This document shows, one piece after another, positions 24,351 to 35,541 of a stretch of 39,831 nt of DNA. The DNA comes from Desulfovibrio sp. (lineage in GTDB: Bacteria; Desulfobacterota; Desulfovibrionia; Desulfovibrionales; Desulfovibrionaceae). A program made the translations under genes and the position numbers. The notes under the pieces are model-generated. The model saw nothing but the letters and a program-made list of their open reading frames with translations, did no database searches and was not told the DNA's origin. Location: contig JAITHT010000032.1 of the NCBI GenBank assembly GCA_031279825.1, positions 1 to 39,831 of the forward strand, given 5' to 3'. Every line of letters starts with the position of its first letter. Position 1 is the stretch's first letter.

Positions 24351-26285
24351 ATGCCGTTTTTTCTTCGTTCAGTCGCAGATCTCTTCGCTCGCCGCAGTTC
24401 GCGGCATGTACCGCCGCTTATCGTCTTCGGCGCTCTGGGGCTGTTCTTCGGTCAGCCTAATTCCGCCTTTCACTTTCCTGCGCTTGTCCTGGCCTTCCCC
24501 TTTTCCCTGTATCTGCTCTCGGCTCTGGCCCCTTCGGATATAAGCGCTTTTTTCCGTTGCTGGCTGCTTAGCCTTGTCGGGCACTCAGCCGGCCTGTACT
24601 GGCTGGTTAATCCCATACATGACGTGGGCGGCCTGCACTATTCCTTGGCCGCGCCGCTCGTGCTTCTGGCCGCAACCTATCTGGCGTGTTATTCCGCCCT
24701 GGCGGGTCTCGGCATGCGCTGGATTCGCCGGCTTTTCGGCCTCGACAAGCCCGAATCCCCACAGACATCCGCCGGCATTGCAGCATCATCCCCAATCGGC
24801 ATGCGCTCGAGCGTATGTACCCAGGAGTATTGTAACTTTGAGGCGCTCCATTCGGCATTGCCGGCGAAAATGACTTTCGCCTGCACGTCATGGGCGCGCG
24901 GCGCACTTCGCTTTGCACCACGAGAGCAATTTCATTCTCAAATTGCTCTCGGCGCTTTTCTGGCGGCTTCTTTTCTCGCCGGACTTATATATGCCGGATT
25001 TGAAACCTTATGCGGTACCCTGTTCACCGGCTTTCCCTGGTTTACTTTGGCGAGTTCCTTCGTTCCATGGCCGGCTTGGATCCAGATGGCTTCCCTTATC
25101 GGCAACCATGGATTGACCGCCTGTTTCGCCGCTTCCGCGTGTCTTGGCGCAGCCGCCTTCATCGCCTCCTCCCGGCGCGAACGTATCACGGCGGCAATAG
25201 TGAGCTTGCTCCTGGCAGGGATTCCACCCGTCTACGGCGAACTCCGGCTTGCCGAACCTCCGCCTGATCTCTCTGGCCCGCCCGTATCGATCATTATGAT
25301 ACAAGGCAATATTGATCAAAATCAAAAATGGGACCCGCAATTTCAAAAAAGCACCATAAACCATTACCTGCAAATGTCCTTGTCGGCACTCAACAGACTG
25401 CGCGCGACACAGCCGGACATCATTCCGGATCTCGTTCTCTGGCCGGAAACCTCCATGCCTTTTTACTTTCATGCCCATCCGGAATACTCCGCCCGTCTGC
25501 GTCGTTTCGCCGCTGAACATACCGTCAATCTGGCCTTCGGGGCATTAGGGGCAACCCTTGACGCGCGTAACGAGACGACTTTCGGCCCCTTGTACAACAG
25601 GCTCTATTTGCTCTCGTCCAAGGGCGAACTCAACGGAATTTACGATAAACAGCACCTTGTACCCTTCGGCGAATATATCCCCTTTGCCGCTTTCTTGCCT
25701 TTTTTACAAAATATAGCGCAAGGGTTGGATTTTTCCCCAGGAAGTATTACCGCTCCTCTCCCGCTCTCCGGGCATCAAACGCAGCCGCCTCCACCGGTCG
25801 ACGCGCCACCGCCCTCTTCAGACCACGCGATCCTTCCGCCCTCCCACGAACAACGACCGACACTCCTCGGGGTTCTCATCTGTTATGAAGCCATTTTCCC
25901 TTCCCTTGCTCAGGAACGTGTGAGAAACGGTGCCACTGTCATCATAAACATCAGTAATGACGGCTGGTTCGGCGAAAGCTCCGCTCCATTGCAACATCTT
26001 TATCTCACTGCCATGCGCGCTGTCGAGCAGGCCCGCCCCATTGCGCGGGCGACGAATACGGGCTATACTGCGGCAATAGATGCCAGAGGACGTATCAAAA
26101 CGCGCAGCGCTCGTTTGTTCACCGATGAAACGCTGCTTGCCCAGGTGCAGCCGTCTCGTGAAATCACGTTGTATCATCGTATGCATCCCATGCCGGAAGT
26201 GCTGCTGATTGCGCTGGCGGTTCTGTCATTCTTGGCCTATACCTTACCCCGTGCTTTACGCGGTCTCACAATCAATACGCTCTAA
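24351..26285 (+). CDS. lnt: Apolipoprotein N-acyltransferase Lnt, with repeat-derived insertion
   Basis: A 644-residue inner membrane enzyme that adds the third acyl chain to lipoproteins. The N-terminal part holds several membrane segments; the periplasmic nitrilase-like domain carries the catalytic triad Glu366 (WPETSMP), Lys433 (YDKQHLVPFGEYIPF) and Cys511 (LICYEAIFPSL). The usual length is about 500-510, so this protein is about 130 longer. About 65 extra residues lie between membrane segments around 130-200, and 24835-24951 within them is a diverged family A repeat read in frame (residues about 162-200). A second Pro-rich insertion of some 26 residues (about 472-500) lies between Lys433 and Cys511. 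The catalytic parts look intact. Confidence 0.93.
   Translation: MPFFLRSVADLFARRSSRHVPPLIVFGALGLFFGQPNSAFHFPALVLAFPFSLYLLSALAPSDISAFFRCWLLSLVGHSAGLYWLVNPIHDVGGLHYSLAAPLVLLAATYLACYSALAGLGMRWIRRLFGLDKPESPQTSAGIAASSPIGMRSSVCTQEYCNFEALHSALPAKMTFACTSWARGALRFAPREQFHSQIALGAFLAASFLAGLIYAGFETLCGTLFTGFPWFTLASSFVPWPAWIQMASLIGNHGLTACFAASACLGAAAFIASSRRERITAAIVSLLLAGIPPVYGELRLAEPPPDLSGPPVSIIMIQGNIDQNQKWDPQFQKSTINHYLQMSLSALNRLRATQPDIIPDLVLWPETSMPFYFHAHPEYSARLRRFAAEHTVNLAFGALGATLDARNETTFGPLYNRLYLLSSKGELNGIYDKQHLVPFGEYIPFAAFLPFLQNIAQGLDFSPGSITAPLPLSGHQTQPPPPVDAPPPSSDHAILPPSHEQRPTLLGVLICYEAIFPSLAQERVRNGATVIINISNDGWFGESSAPLQHLYLTAMRAVEQARPIARATNTGYTAAIDARGRIKTRSARLFTDETLLAQVQPSREITLYHRMHPMPEVLLIALAVLSFLAYTLPRALRGLTINTL
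24835..24951 (+). repeat. Family A hairpin repeat inside lnt, in frame
   Basis: ACTTTGA at the left, core hairpin GGCGAAAATGACTTTCGCC, GC-rich middle, and terminal palindrome GAGAGCAATTT..AAATTGCTCTC (24922-24950). Both the order and spacing match the intergenic copies although the bases have diverged. It is read through without a stop as CNFEALHSALPAKMTFACTS and further residues, in a loop between membrane segments of Lnt. Confidence 0.75.
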
Positions 26286-26300
26286 CAGGATCGTATCCCT

Positions 26301-27417
26301 ATGTACCAGCTTGCCGAACTGAAATCCGCCTCCGTCGCTCTTCGCGAACAATTTTTTTCCTTACGAGGGCGCCTTTGACTTGGAAAGTACGACACGCCGC
26401 CTGGAAGAAATTGAAAAACAGTTCTCAGCGCCCGATACCTGGAAGCAACCGGATGCCCTGACTCCCGTACTGCGGGAAAAAAGCCGTTTGGAGGGGGAAC
26501 GGGAGCGCTTTTCCCGTCTGCTGCATGCCGGGAACAATATGGAAGACTGGTTGGCCCTAGCGGGAGAAGAGCCTTCCGACGAAGCTCTCGCCGGCCTGAA
26601 TGACGCCGTGAACGTCCTGCGCGCGCTTCTGGAGCAGGCGGAAATGGATATGCTCCTGCCGGAAGAAGAAGATAGCCATCCGGCTATTCTGGATATTCAT
26701 CCCGGAGCGGGCGGCACCGAAGCCCAGGACTGGGCGGCCATGTTGTTGCGCATGTATCTGCGCTGGGCGGACAGCCACGGGTGCAAAAGCGAATACCTAG
26801 ATTACCAGAGCGGCGACGAAGCCGGAATCAAGAATACAACCTTTCGCATAACCGGCCCTAACGCTTACGGCTTGCTTAAAGGAGAAAAAGGCATACATCG
26901 CCTGATTCGCCTTTCTCCTTTCGATTCTTCAGGCCGGCGGCACACATCCTTTGCCTCAGTGGACGTATTACCTGACGCCGGACAAGAAATTTCCATCGCC
27001 ATTGAAGAAAACGATTTGCGCATCGACGTTTTCAGAGCGGGCGGTTCCGGCGGCCAGCATGTGAACAAGACCAACTCCGCAGTACGCATAACGCACCTGC
27101 CCACCGGCATTGTCGTGCAATGCCAGAACGAAAAATCGCAGCACAGCAACAAAGATTCCGCCATGTCCGTATTGCGCGCCCGCCTTTATGAAAGGGAATT
27201 ACAAAAACTGGCCGATGAAAAAAAATCACAGTACTATGATAAGGAAGCCATTAACTTCGGCAGCCAGATACGCACCTATACCCTGCAACCTTACCGTCTA
27301 GTCAAAGATCACCGGACAGGAATCGAGGTATCGGATGTGGAAGCCGTGCTTGACGGCAATCTCGACAAACTTATACGATCTCTGTTATTATACCGGCATG
27401 CCAATGGATCGTCATAA
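26301..27417 (+). CDS. prfB: Peptide chain release factor 2, programmed +1 frameshift
   Basis: RF2 recognises UGA and UAA stop codons. It is read as 26301-26375 joined to 26377-27417, giving 371 residues (E. coli 365). The first 25 codons end CTT, followed by an in-frame TGA (26376-26378); skipping one T continues in the +1 frame as GAC TTG GAA. The second part carries the anticodon-mimic SPF (RLSPFDSSGRRHTS) and the peptidyl-hydrolase GGQ (AGGSGGQHVNKTNSAVRITH). ATG 26301 lies 15 bp behind lnt. The next gene overlaps its 3' end. Confidence 0.96.
26366..26379 (+). promoter_or_regulatory. RF2 autoregulatory frameshift site
   Basis: GAGGG (Shine-Dalgarno-like), CGC, CTT TGA C. The three-base spacing between the GAGGG and the slippery CTT and the UGA-C context are those known from E. 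coli prfB. When RF2 is scarce, the pause at UGA permits the +1 shift and full-length RF2 is made. Confidence 0.93.
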
Positions 27418-28270
27418 TCCCTTACAGTCCGCACCACACCCTCTCGACTCTAACCTTATTGAATCATTGGTAAAAATAGCAAAGCTTGTGCAGGAAAAAA
27501 AATCTCCGCCGGATGAATGCGCCAAAGTCCTGGCCTTGATGCGCGTGCTTACCGGTGTCGAACTGACGGACTGGGAACGATTCGCATCCTCCAACGCTCT
27601 TGAAAATTGGATTGGCATACCTTTAGATTGCCCGCCGACGAACGCTCTTTCTCAAACCCTCTCTCTTCACATATGCCCCGTTTGCGGGCAGGAACGCGAC
27701 GCTCTCACAGGCACAGGCAACTACAACCTGTTTAAACGGCTATTTACGGCTGAATGCGATCGGGCTCTTCGTTCCTGCACGGATATCAGCCTGCTTATGC
27801 TGGAAATGAGCGACTTTACGCGAATACACCATACCTGCGATCACACCTGCGGTATTCAGGCACTCCGGCGTTTCGGCACGCTCCTGAAAACACATCTCCG
27901 CCATTACGATACCCCGGTTCATCTCGACGGCGAAAAATTCGCCGTTATCTTGCCGAGCACATCCTGCTGGACAGCTATAGTCCTCGGCAATCGCCTCCTT
28001 GATTCCTTTCGGCGGGAAAAATTCATCTCCAATGAAACCGAGTTCTCCATGAATTTTTCAGGAGGAGCGGCCAGTTTAGCTCTTTTGGAGAGTGATACAA
28101 ACTGCGCCGATCAATTGATAAAAAATGCTCAGGAAGCCTTGGATAAGGCCAAACAGCAGGGAGAGAACCATATTACCCTTATAGAATCCCACAAACTTGC
28201 CCGTGATCGAAGCAGCTTGGTTCTTTCGCAGGAAAAACAATTCCTTTTTTCCTGCCTTGGCTCGGAGTGA
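27398..28270 (+). CDS. Degenerate GGDEF-domain protein
   Basis: A 290-residue protein. Residues 1-100 are helical with a CPVCGQERDALTG linker; residues about 105-285 have the GGDEF fold pattern (DALTGTGNYNLFKRLFTAECDRALR at the start, AQEALDKAKQQGENHI at the end). The active-site signature that should be GG(D/E)EF reads DGEKF (VHLDGEKFAVILPS), so cyclase activity is unlikely; it may bind nucleotides or serve as a regulator. ATG 27398 or ATG 27404 is the start, overlapping prfB by 20 or 14 bp; the frame is open further upstream but that part only mirrors prfB. It ends 5 bp before the MinD/FlhG-like gene, suggesting coupled expression. Confidence 0.7.
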   Translation: MPMDRHNPLQSAPHPLDSNLIESLVKIAKLVQEKKSPPDECAKVLALMRVLTGVELTDWERFASSNALENWIGIPLDCPPTNALSQTLSLHICPVCGQERDALTGTGNYNLFKRLFTAECDRALRSCTDISLLMLEMSDFTRIHHTCDHTCGIQALRRFGTLLKTHLRHYDTPVHLDGEKFAVILPSTSCWTAIVLGNRLLDSFRREKFISNETEFSMNFSGGAASLALLESDTNCADQLIKNAQEALDKAKQQGENHITLIESHKLARDRSSLVLSQEKQFLFSCLGSE

Positions 28271-28275
28271 GTGTT

Positions 28276-29097
28276 ATGAGCGACAATAAAACCATCAGCT
28301 TCTCCGTTCTCAGCGGCAAAGGAGGTGTGGGCAAAAGCAATCTCGCCCTTAATCTTTGTTGCGCTTTGCATCAAATGGGCCATTCCGTGCTGCTGATGGA
28401 TTGCGACATGGGGCTTGCCAACATGGATGTCTTGCTCGGCATAGCCCCGCAATCCGATATACAGGATATCCTTATCAACAACCGGGATCCTTCCAGCGTA
28501 CTTGTTCCCATCGATCCCGCCGGAAAGACCGGCTTCGACCTTTTGCCCGCCAACTCCGGCATGGCTGAATTCGTCGATCTGGATACGGGCGCGCGGGCTC
28601 TTTTGCGCGACAGGCTTAATCCTCTGGCTGCGCGCTATGATTTTCTCTGCCTTGATATAGGGGCAGGCATATCGTCAACCGCCCTCGGTTTTGGAGCTAT
28701 GACCTCCCTGCGCCTGGTGGTGGTGACGCCCGAACCCACCTCTCTCACCGACAGTTACGCCATGATCAAGGTAATGATGACGCGCCATTCCGTGCAAGAT
28801 TTTTTTATTCTTGTGAACCAAGTGGAATCAGACGCGGAAGCAAAACAAACCTATAATCGCTTGGCCGGGGTATGTCAGCGTTTTCTCAATTTTGCCCCGG
28901 CCTATCTCGGTCAAGTGCGCTTTGACCGTACCTTGGTTGAAGCCGTGCGCAAACAAATCCCCTTAATGCAATTGGCGCCCCGTTCTCCCGCCTCCGTGGA
29001 TTGCGCCAATTTGGCATCACTTCTGCGCCGGCAACGCGAAATGATGCTCAAGCAGGGGCATGGGAATCTCCCCTTAACTCCCAGAAAGCTTTCTTAG
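28276..29097 (+). CDS. MinD/ParA-family ATPase, FlhG (FleN/YlxH)-like
   Basis: A 273-residue P-loop ATPase. The deviant Walker A GKGGVGKSN (about residues 11-19) and the switch-like DCDMGLANMDVLLGI are typical of the MinD/FlhG group. The C-terminal VEAVRKQIPLMQLAPRSPASVDCANLA resembles FlhG, which sets flagellar number and place, and DQANK-like MinD membrane helices are not obvious. Since the window holds fliD, fliS and a PilZ protein, a flagellar role is reasonable, but a ParA-like role cannot be excluded. ATG 28276 follows CGGAG; a GTG three codons upstream is less likely. The degenerate GGDEF gene lies immediately upstream. Confidence 0.82.
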   Translation: MSDNKTISFSVLSGKGGVGKSNLALNLCCALHQMGHSVLLMDCDMGLANMDVLLGIAPQSDIQDILINNRDPSSVLVPIDPAGKTGFDLLPANSGMAEFVDLDTGARALLRDRLNPLAARYDFLCLDIGAGISSTALGFGAMTSLRLVVVTPEPTSLTDSYAMIKVMMTRHSVQDFFILVNQVESDAEAKQTYNRLAGVCQRFLNFAPAYLGQVRFDRTLVEAVRKQIPLMQLAPRSPASVDCANLASLLRRQREMMLKQGHGNLPLTPRKLS

Positions 29098-29098
29098 G

Positions 29099-29406
29099 AC
29101 GTGTTAACACTATAGAATTTTTGTTCTCTGGCAAGGAAGATGAGTCTGCCATCCAAACGAGGTAGCGAAGCCCTGAAGGGCTTCGCGTCTCGCGCTTAGG
29201 AAGGATTTGGACCCCTCCCAAGCTTCCGCCCCGGAGAGAAACCGAAGCCCTTCAGGGCGGGATCGGGGCTATATGGCCTTGAGGCCGGGGTTTCAGACCA
29301 CAAAGGAAGTTCTGATGAGGGAATATACTCTTACGGTATTTGACCGAGATGACAGACACAATCTGACGCAGCCAGAGGGCAAAAAGGCATAGCGTTAACA
29401 GACCTT
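29099..29406 (+). repeat. Family C unit, copy 2 (interrupted by family B)
   Basis: Begins 2 nt after the MinD-like stop with ACGTGTTAACAC and ends GCGTTAACAGACC, the same borders as 10237-10380. Outside the inserted family B element the two copies differ at only a few bases. The 25-residue frame is kept here too (MREYTLTVFDRDDRHNLTQP and so on, 29317 region to 29391), now with the family B Shine-Dalgarno in front. Confidence 0.72.
29151..29316 (+). repeat. Family B mobile repeat, copy 4 (166 bp, inserted in family C)
   Basis: Starts ATCCAAACGAGGTAGCGAAG and ends GGAAGTTCTGAT. In family C copy 1 the same place reads GCCATGAGGG without any insert, so the element occupies a clean insertion between CCAT and GAGGG, with AT as the possible 2-bp target duplication. 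Confidence 0.85.
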
Positions 29407-29407
29407 G

Positions 29408-29527
29408 GAGCATTTTCACTTTGAAAATGCTCTGTCAACCGGTTGCGTAAACGCCTGCCCAAACGCACGAGGGGCAGACAAAACGTGTTTTCGCCGAGGA
29501 CGACAAGTGTAGCGTTTCAACGTTACT
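29408..29527 (-). repeat. Family A hairpin repeat, copy 5 (inverted)
   Basis: On the plus strand the palindrome GAGCATTTTCACTTTGAAAATGCTC comes first and the GGCGAAAAC-type hairpin later. It directly abuts the family C unit and lies downstream of the minus-strand dual-CXXC gene. Confidence 0.85.
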
Positions 29528-29542
29528 CTCTCCGAGAAAGCT

Positions 29543-29743
29543 TCAAATACGATCGCAATTTATGGATTCAAGAAACTCTTCCAAGGCCGGATCCATATCC
29601 TTTATATATTCTTGGAGAGGAAAATCCTTTTCGCAGCATTCACAGCGCAGATAGGCGCTGTAGCAGGTACGACGAACCACGAGTTTTTTTTTGCATATCG
29701 CGCACAGGATGCTGGTCTGTGCTATCGAGGGGACGGCTTCCAC
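29543..29743 (-). CDS. Small dual-CXXC zinc-binding protein
   Basis: A 66-residue protein with CAIC (residues 14-17) and CECC (residues 34-37), which together should bind one zinc or iron ion. An acidic C-terminal helix (LQEYIKDMDPALEEFLESI) follows. Small dual-CXXC proteins of this size recur in sulfate-reducing deltaproteobacteria. The start is GTG 29743, with AGGAG at suitable spacing; the ATG two bases upstream is out of frame. It is divergent from ferritin with about 150 bp between, so the two may share regulation. The function is unknown. Confidence 0.7.
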   Translation of the reverse strand: MEAVPSIAQTSILCAICKKKLVVRRTCYSAYLRCECCEKDFPLQEYIKDMDPALEEFLESINCDRI

Positions 29744-29892
29744 ATGGAGGCTCCTATTTTACCTTGCATGAAAAACATATTCTGAGATACAAACAGCAAG
29801 GCCACACATACTTGGCTCCTTTAAAGCGTTTGTCAAGCAAGTCCATTGATCGTGAATCACTATGTTCTGAATCGAGAAAAAAGGGAAAACAT

Positions 29893-30408
29893 ATGCCAAA
29901 TGCAAAAATGTTCAAAGCCCTCAACGAACAAATAACTTTTGAATACTACTCCAGCTATATGTATTTATCCATGTCCGCGTTTTTTGCGGATCTAGGCCTT
30001 CCCGGCTGCAGCCACTGGATGCGCTTGCAAGCGGACGAAGAGCTCCTGCATGCCCATAAATTCTTTGATTTCCTCCTGAACCGCGGAGAAAAAGTCATAC
30101 TGCAGGGCATTGAAACACCGCCCAATACTTGGAAAGATGCCCTTGATGCCTTTCAAGCGACTCTCAAACATGAACAGCTTGTCACCAGCCGTATCAATGC
30201 ACTTGTCGAACTGGCCTTCACTTCCAAGGATTATGCCAGTCACACTTTTCTGCAGTGGTTCATCTCAGAGCAAGTTGAAGAAGAAAGTACCGTTACCAAT
30301 ATCATTAGCCAACTTAAATTGATTAAAGGAGATGGCCATGGCCTGTTGTTGATAGACCGCGACCTCGGGTTGCGCCAGGCGGGCACCACGACTGATACGC
30401 CTGCCTGA
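29893..30408 (+). CDS. ftnA: Ferritin (FtnA type)
   Basis: A 171-residue iron-storage protein; 24 subunits form a shell that oxidises and stores iron. The ferroxidase ligands are visible in EQITFEYYSSYMY (Glu17), ADEELLHAHKF (Glu and His of the ExxH motif) and SEQVEEE (Glu near 127-130). The start is ATG 29893, with AAGGGA just upstream; the open frame runs further upstream to 29443 but that part crosses a repeat and the minus-strand gene and is not coding. A rho-independent terminator lies about 180 bp behind. Ferritin in anaerobes helps against oxygen stress, in line with the rubredoxin in this window. Confidence 0.94.
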   Translation: MPNAKMFKALNEQITFEYYSSYMYLSMSAFFADLGLPGCSHWMRLQADEELLHAHKFFDFLLNRGEKVILQGIETPPNTWKDALDAFQATLKHEQLVTSRINALVELAFTSKDYASHTFLQWFISEQVEEESTVTNIISQLKLIKGDGHGLLLIDRDLGLRQAGTTTDTPA

Positions 30409-30414
30409 ATGTCA

Positions 30415-30580
30415 GGTTGTTCACACACTCTCTCCATGCAGCGCAGACTGCGAAAATAACCCTGACTCGGCCCGGGGCTCTCGCCCCTCCGGCAGGTGAA
30501 AGCGGATGCTTTACCTGCTATCACGCAGGATAGCGGGAGAGCAGCCTGTACCTCATGCGCGGCGCGGAACACTTTTGAAA
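30415..30580. other. Structured intergenic segment behind ferritin (RNA candidate)
   Basis: A chain of hairpins: GGGGC-tctc-GCCCC, CAGGTgaAAGC-ggat-GCTTtACCTG, CTATC-acgcag-GATAG, with outer CTCTCTCC and GGGAGAG sides that can pair, as can TGTTC and GAACA at the edges. No protein frame fits. It could be a non-coding RNA ending at the terminator at 30586, or a ferritin 3' UTR. It does not match 6S, tmRNA, RNase P or common riboswitch consensus sequences known to me. Confidence 0.35.
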
Positions 30581-30585
30581 TAAAC

Positions 30586-30619
30586 GCCTTTTACCGGATA
30601 GAAAGGCTTGCTTTTTTTC
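30586..30619 (+). terminator. Rho-independent terminator
   Basis: GCCTTTT (30586-30592) pairs with GAAAGGC (30601-30607) across an 8-nt loop, followed by TTGC and seven T residues. It closes the ferritin transcript or the structured segment behind it. Confidence 0.7.
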
Positions 30620-30733
30620 AATTCATCGGCTATATCTATTTTTTTATCAAATACAATTAAACTGCTGCTGTAAATCGGGCTGTACATTGCTGGTCCCCTT
30701 TGCCACACACTAGTAACTCATGATGGTCAAGCC

Positions 30734-30847
30734 GGGCGCTGTTTTTCGTGCGCCCTCTTGGCGTTTTTTCTGCATGAGGGGCGATTGCGCTGTGAAGAGG
30801 CAGCCCCTTACTTTTTCCTCCCGAAAGGACTCCTCGTTCTTTCGGGG
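30734..30847 (+). promoter_or_regulatory. Structured rpoB leader
   Basis: Three inverted repeats lie between the terminator and rpoB: GGGCGC-tgtttttcgt-GCGCCC (30734-30755) followed by T-rich DNA, GGGGC..GCCCC (about 30778-30806), and the perfect CCCGAAAG..CTTTCGGG (30820-30827 and 30839-30846). Such structures could attenuate transcription of rpoBC. No clear promoter was found; TTGCTT-17-TATATC (30608-30636) is a candidate that overlaps the terminator. Confidence 0.4.
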
Positions 30848-30886
30848 TGTACAGGAATCGTTGCCCCTTGACCTTGAGGTGAAATC

Positions 30887-35371
<4,485 letters not shown>

Positions 35372-35418
35372 AGGGGCGGCCGCCGGGCAGGATGCCCTCC
35401 ATACTCTGGTAAATGTCC

Positions 35419-35442
35419 GACGGTTCGGGAAAAAGAACCGTC
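35419..35442 (+). other. Hairpin between rpoB and rpoC
   Basis: GACGGTTC (35419-35426) and GAACCGTC (35435-35442) form a perfect 8-bp stem, without a T run. It could be an RNA processing or stability signal between the two genes. Confidence 0.5.
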
Positions 35443-35541
35443 CCGTCCCCTGATCCCGGCGCCATATGCGTACGCCGCTCGGAGCGTTGCGGGACGATGT
35501 GAAATTATACTTACTTCAGACAAAAACAGACAGGTGTACCT

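Noticed and set aside
29443-29892. N-terminal extension of ferritin by 150 residues
   Set aside because: The extension reads through a family A repeat and the minus-strand dual-CXXC gene; the ferritin family starts at ATG 29893, which has its own Shine-Dalgarno.
30415-30580. 6S RNA, tmRNA, RNase P RNA or a cobalamin riboswitch
   Set aside because: None of the conserved sequence blocks of these families was found; only unspecific hairpins are present.
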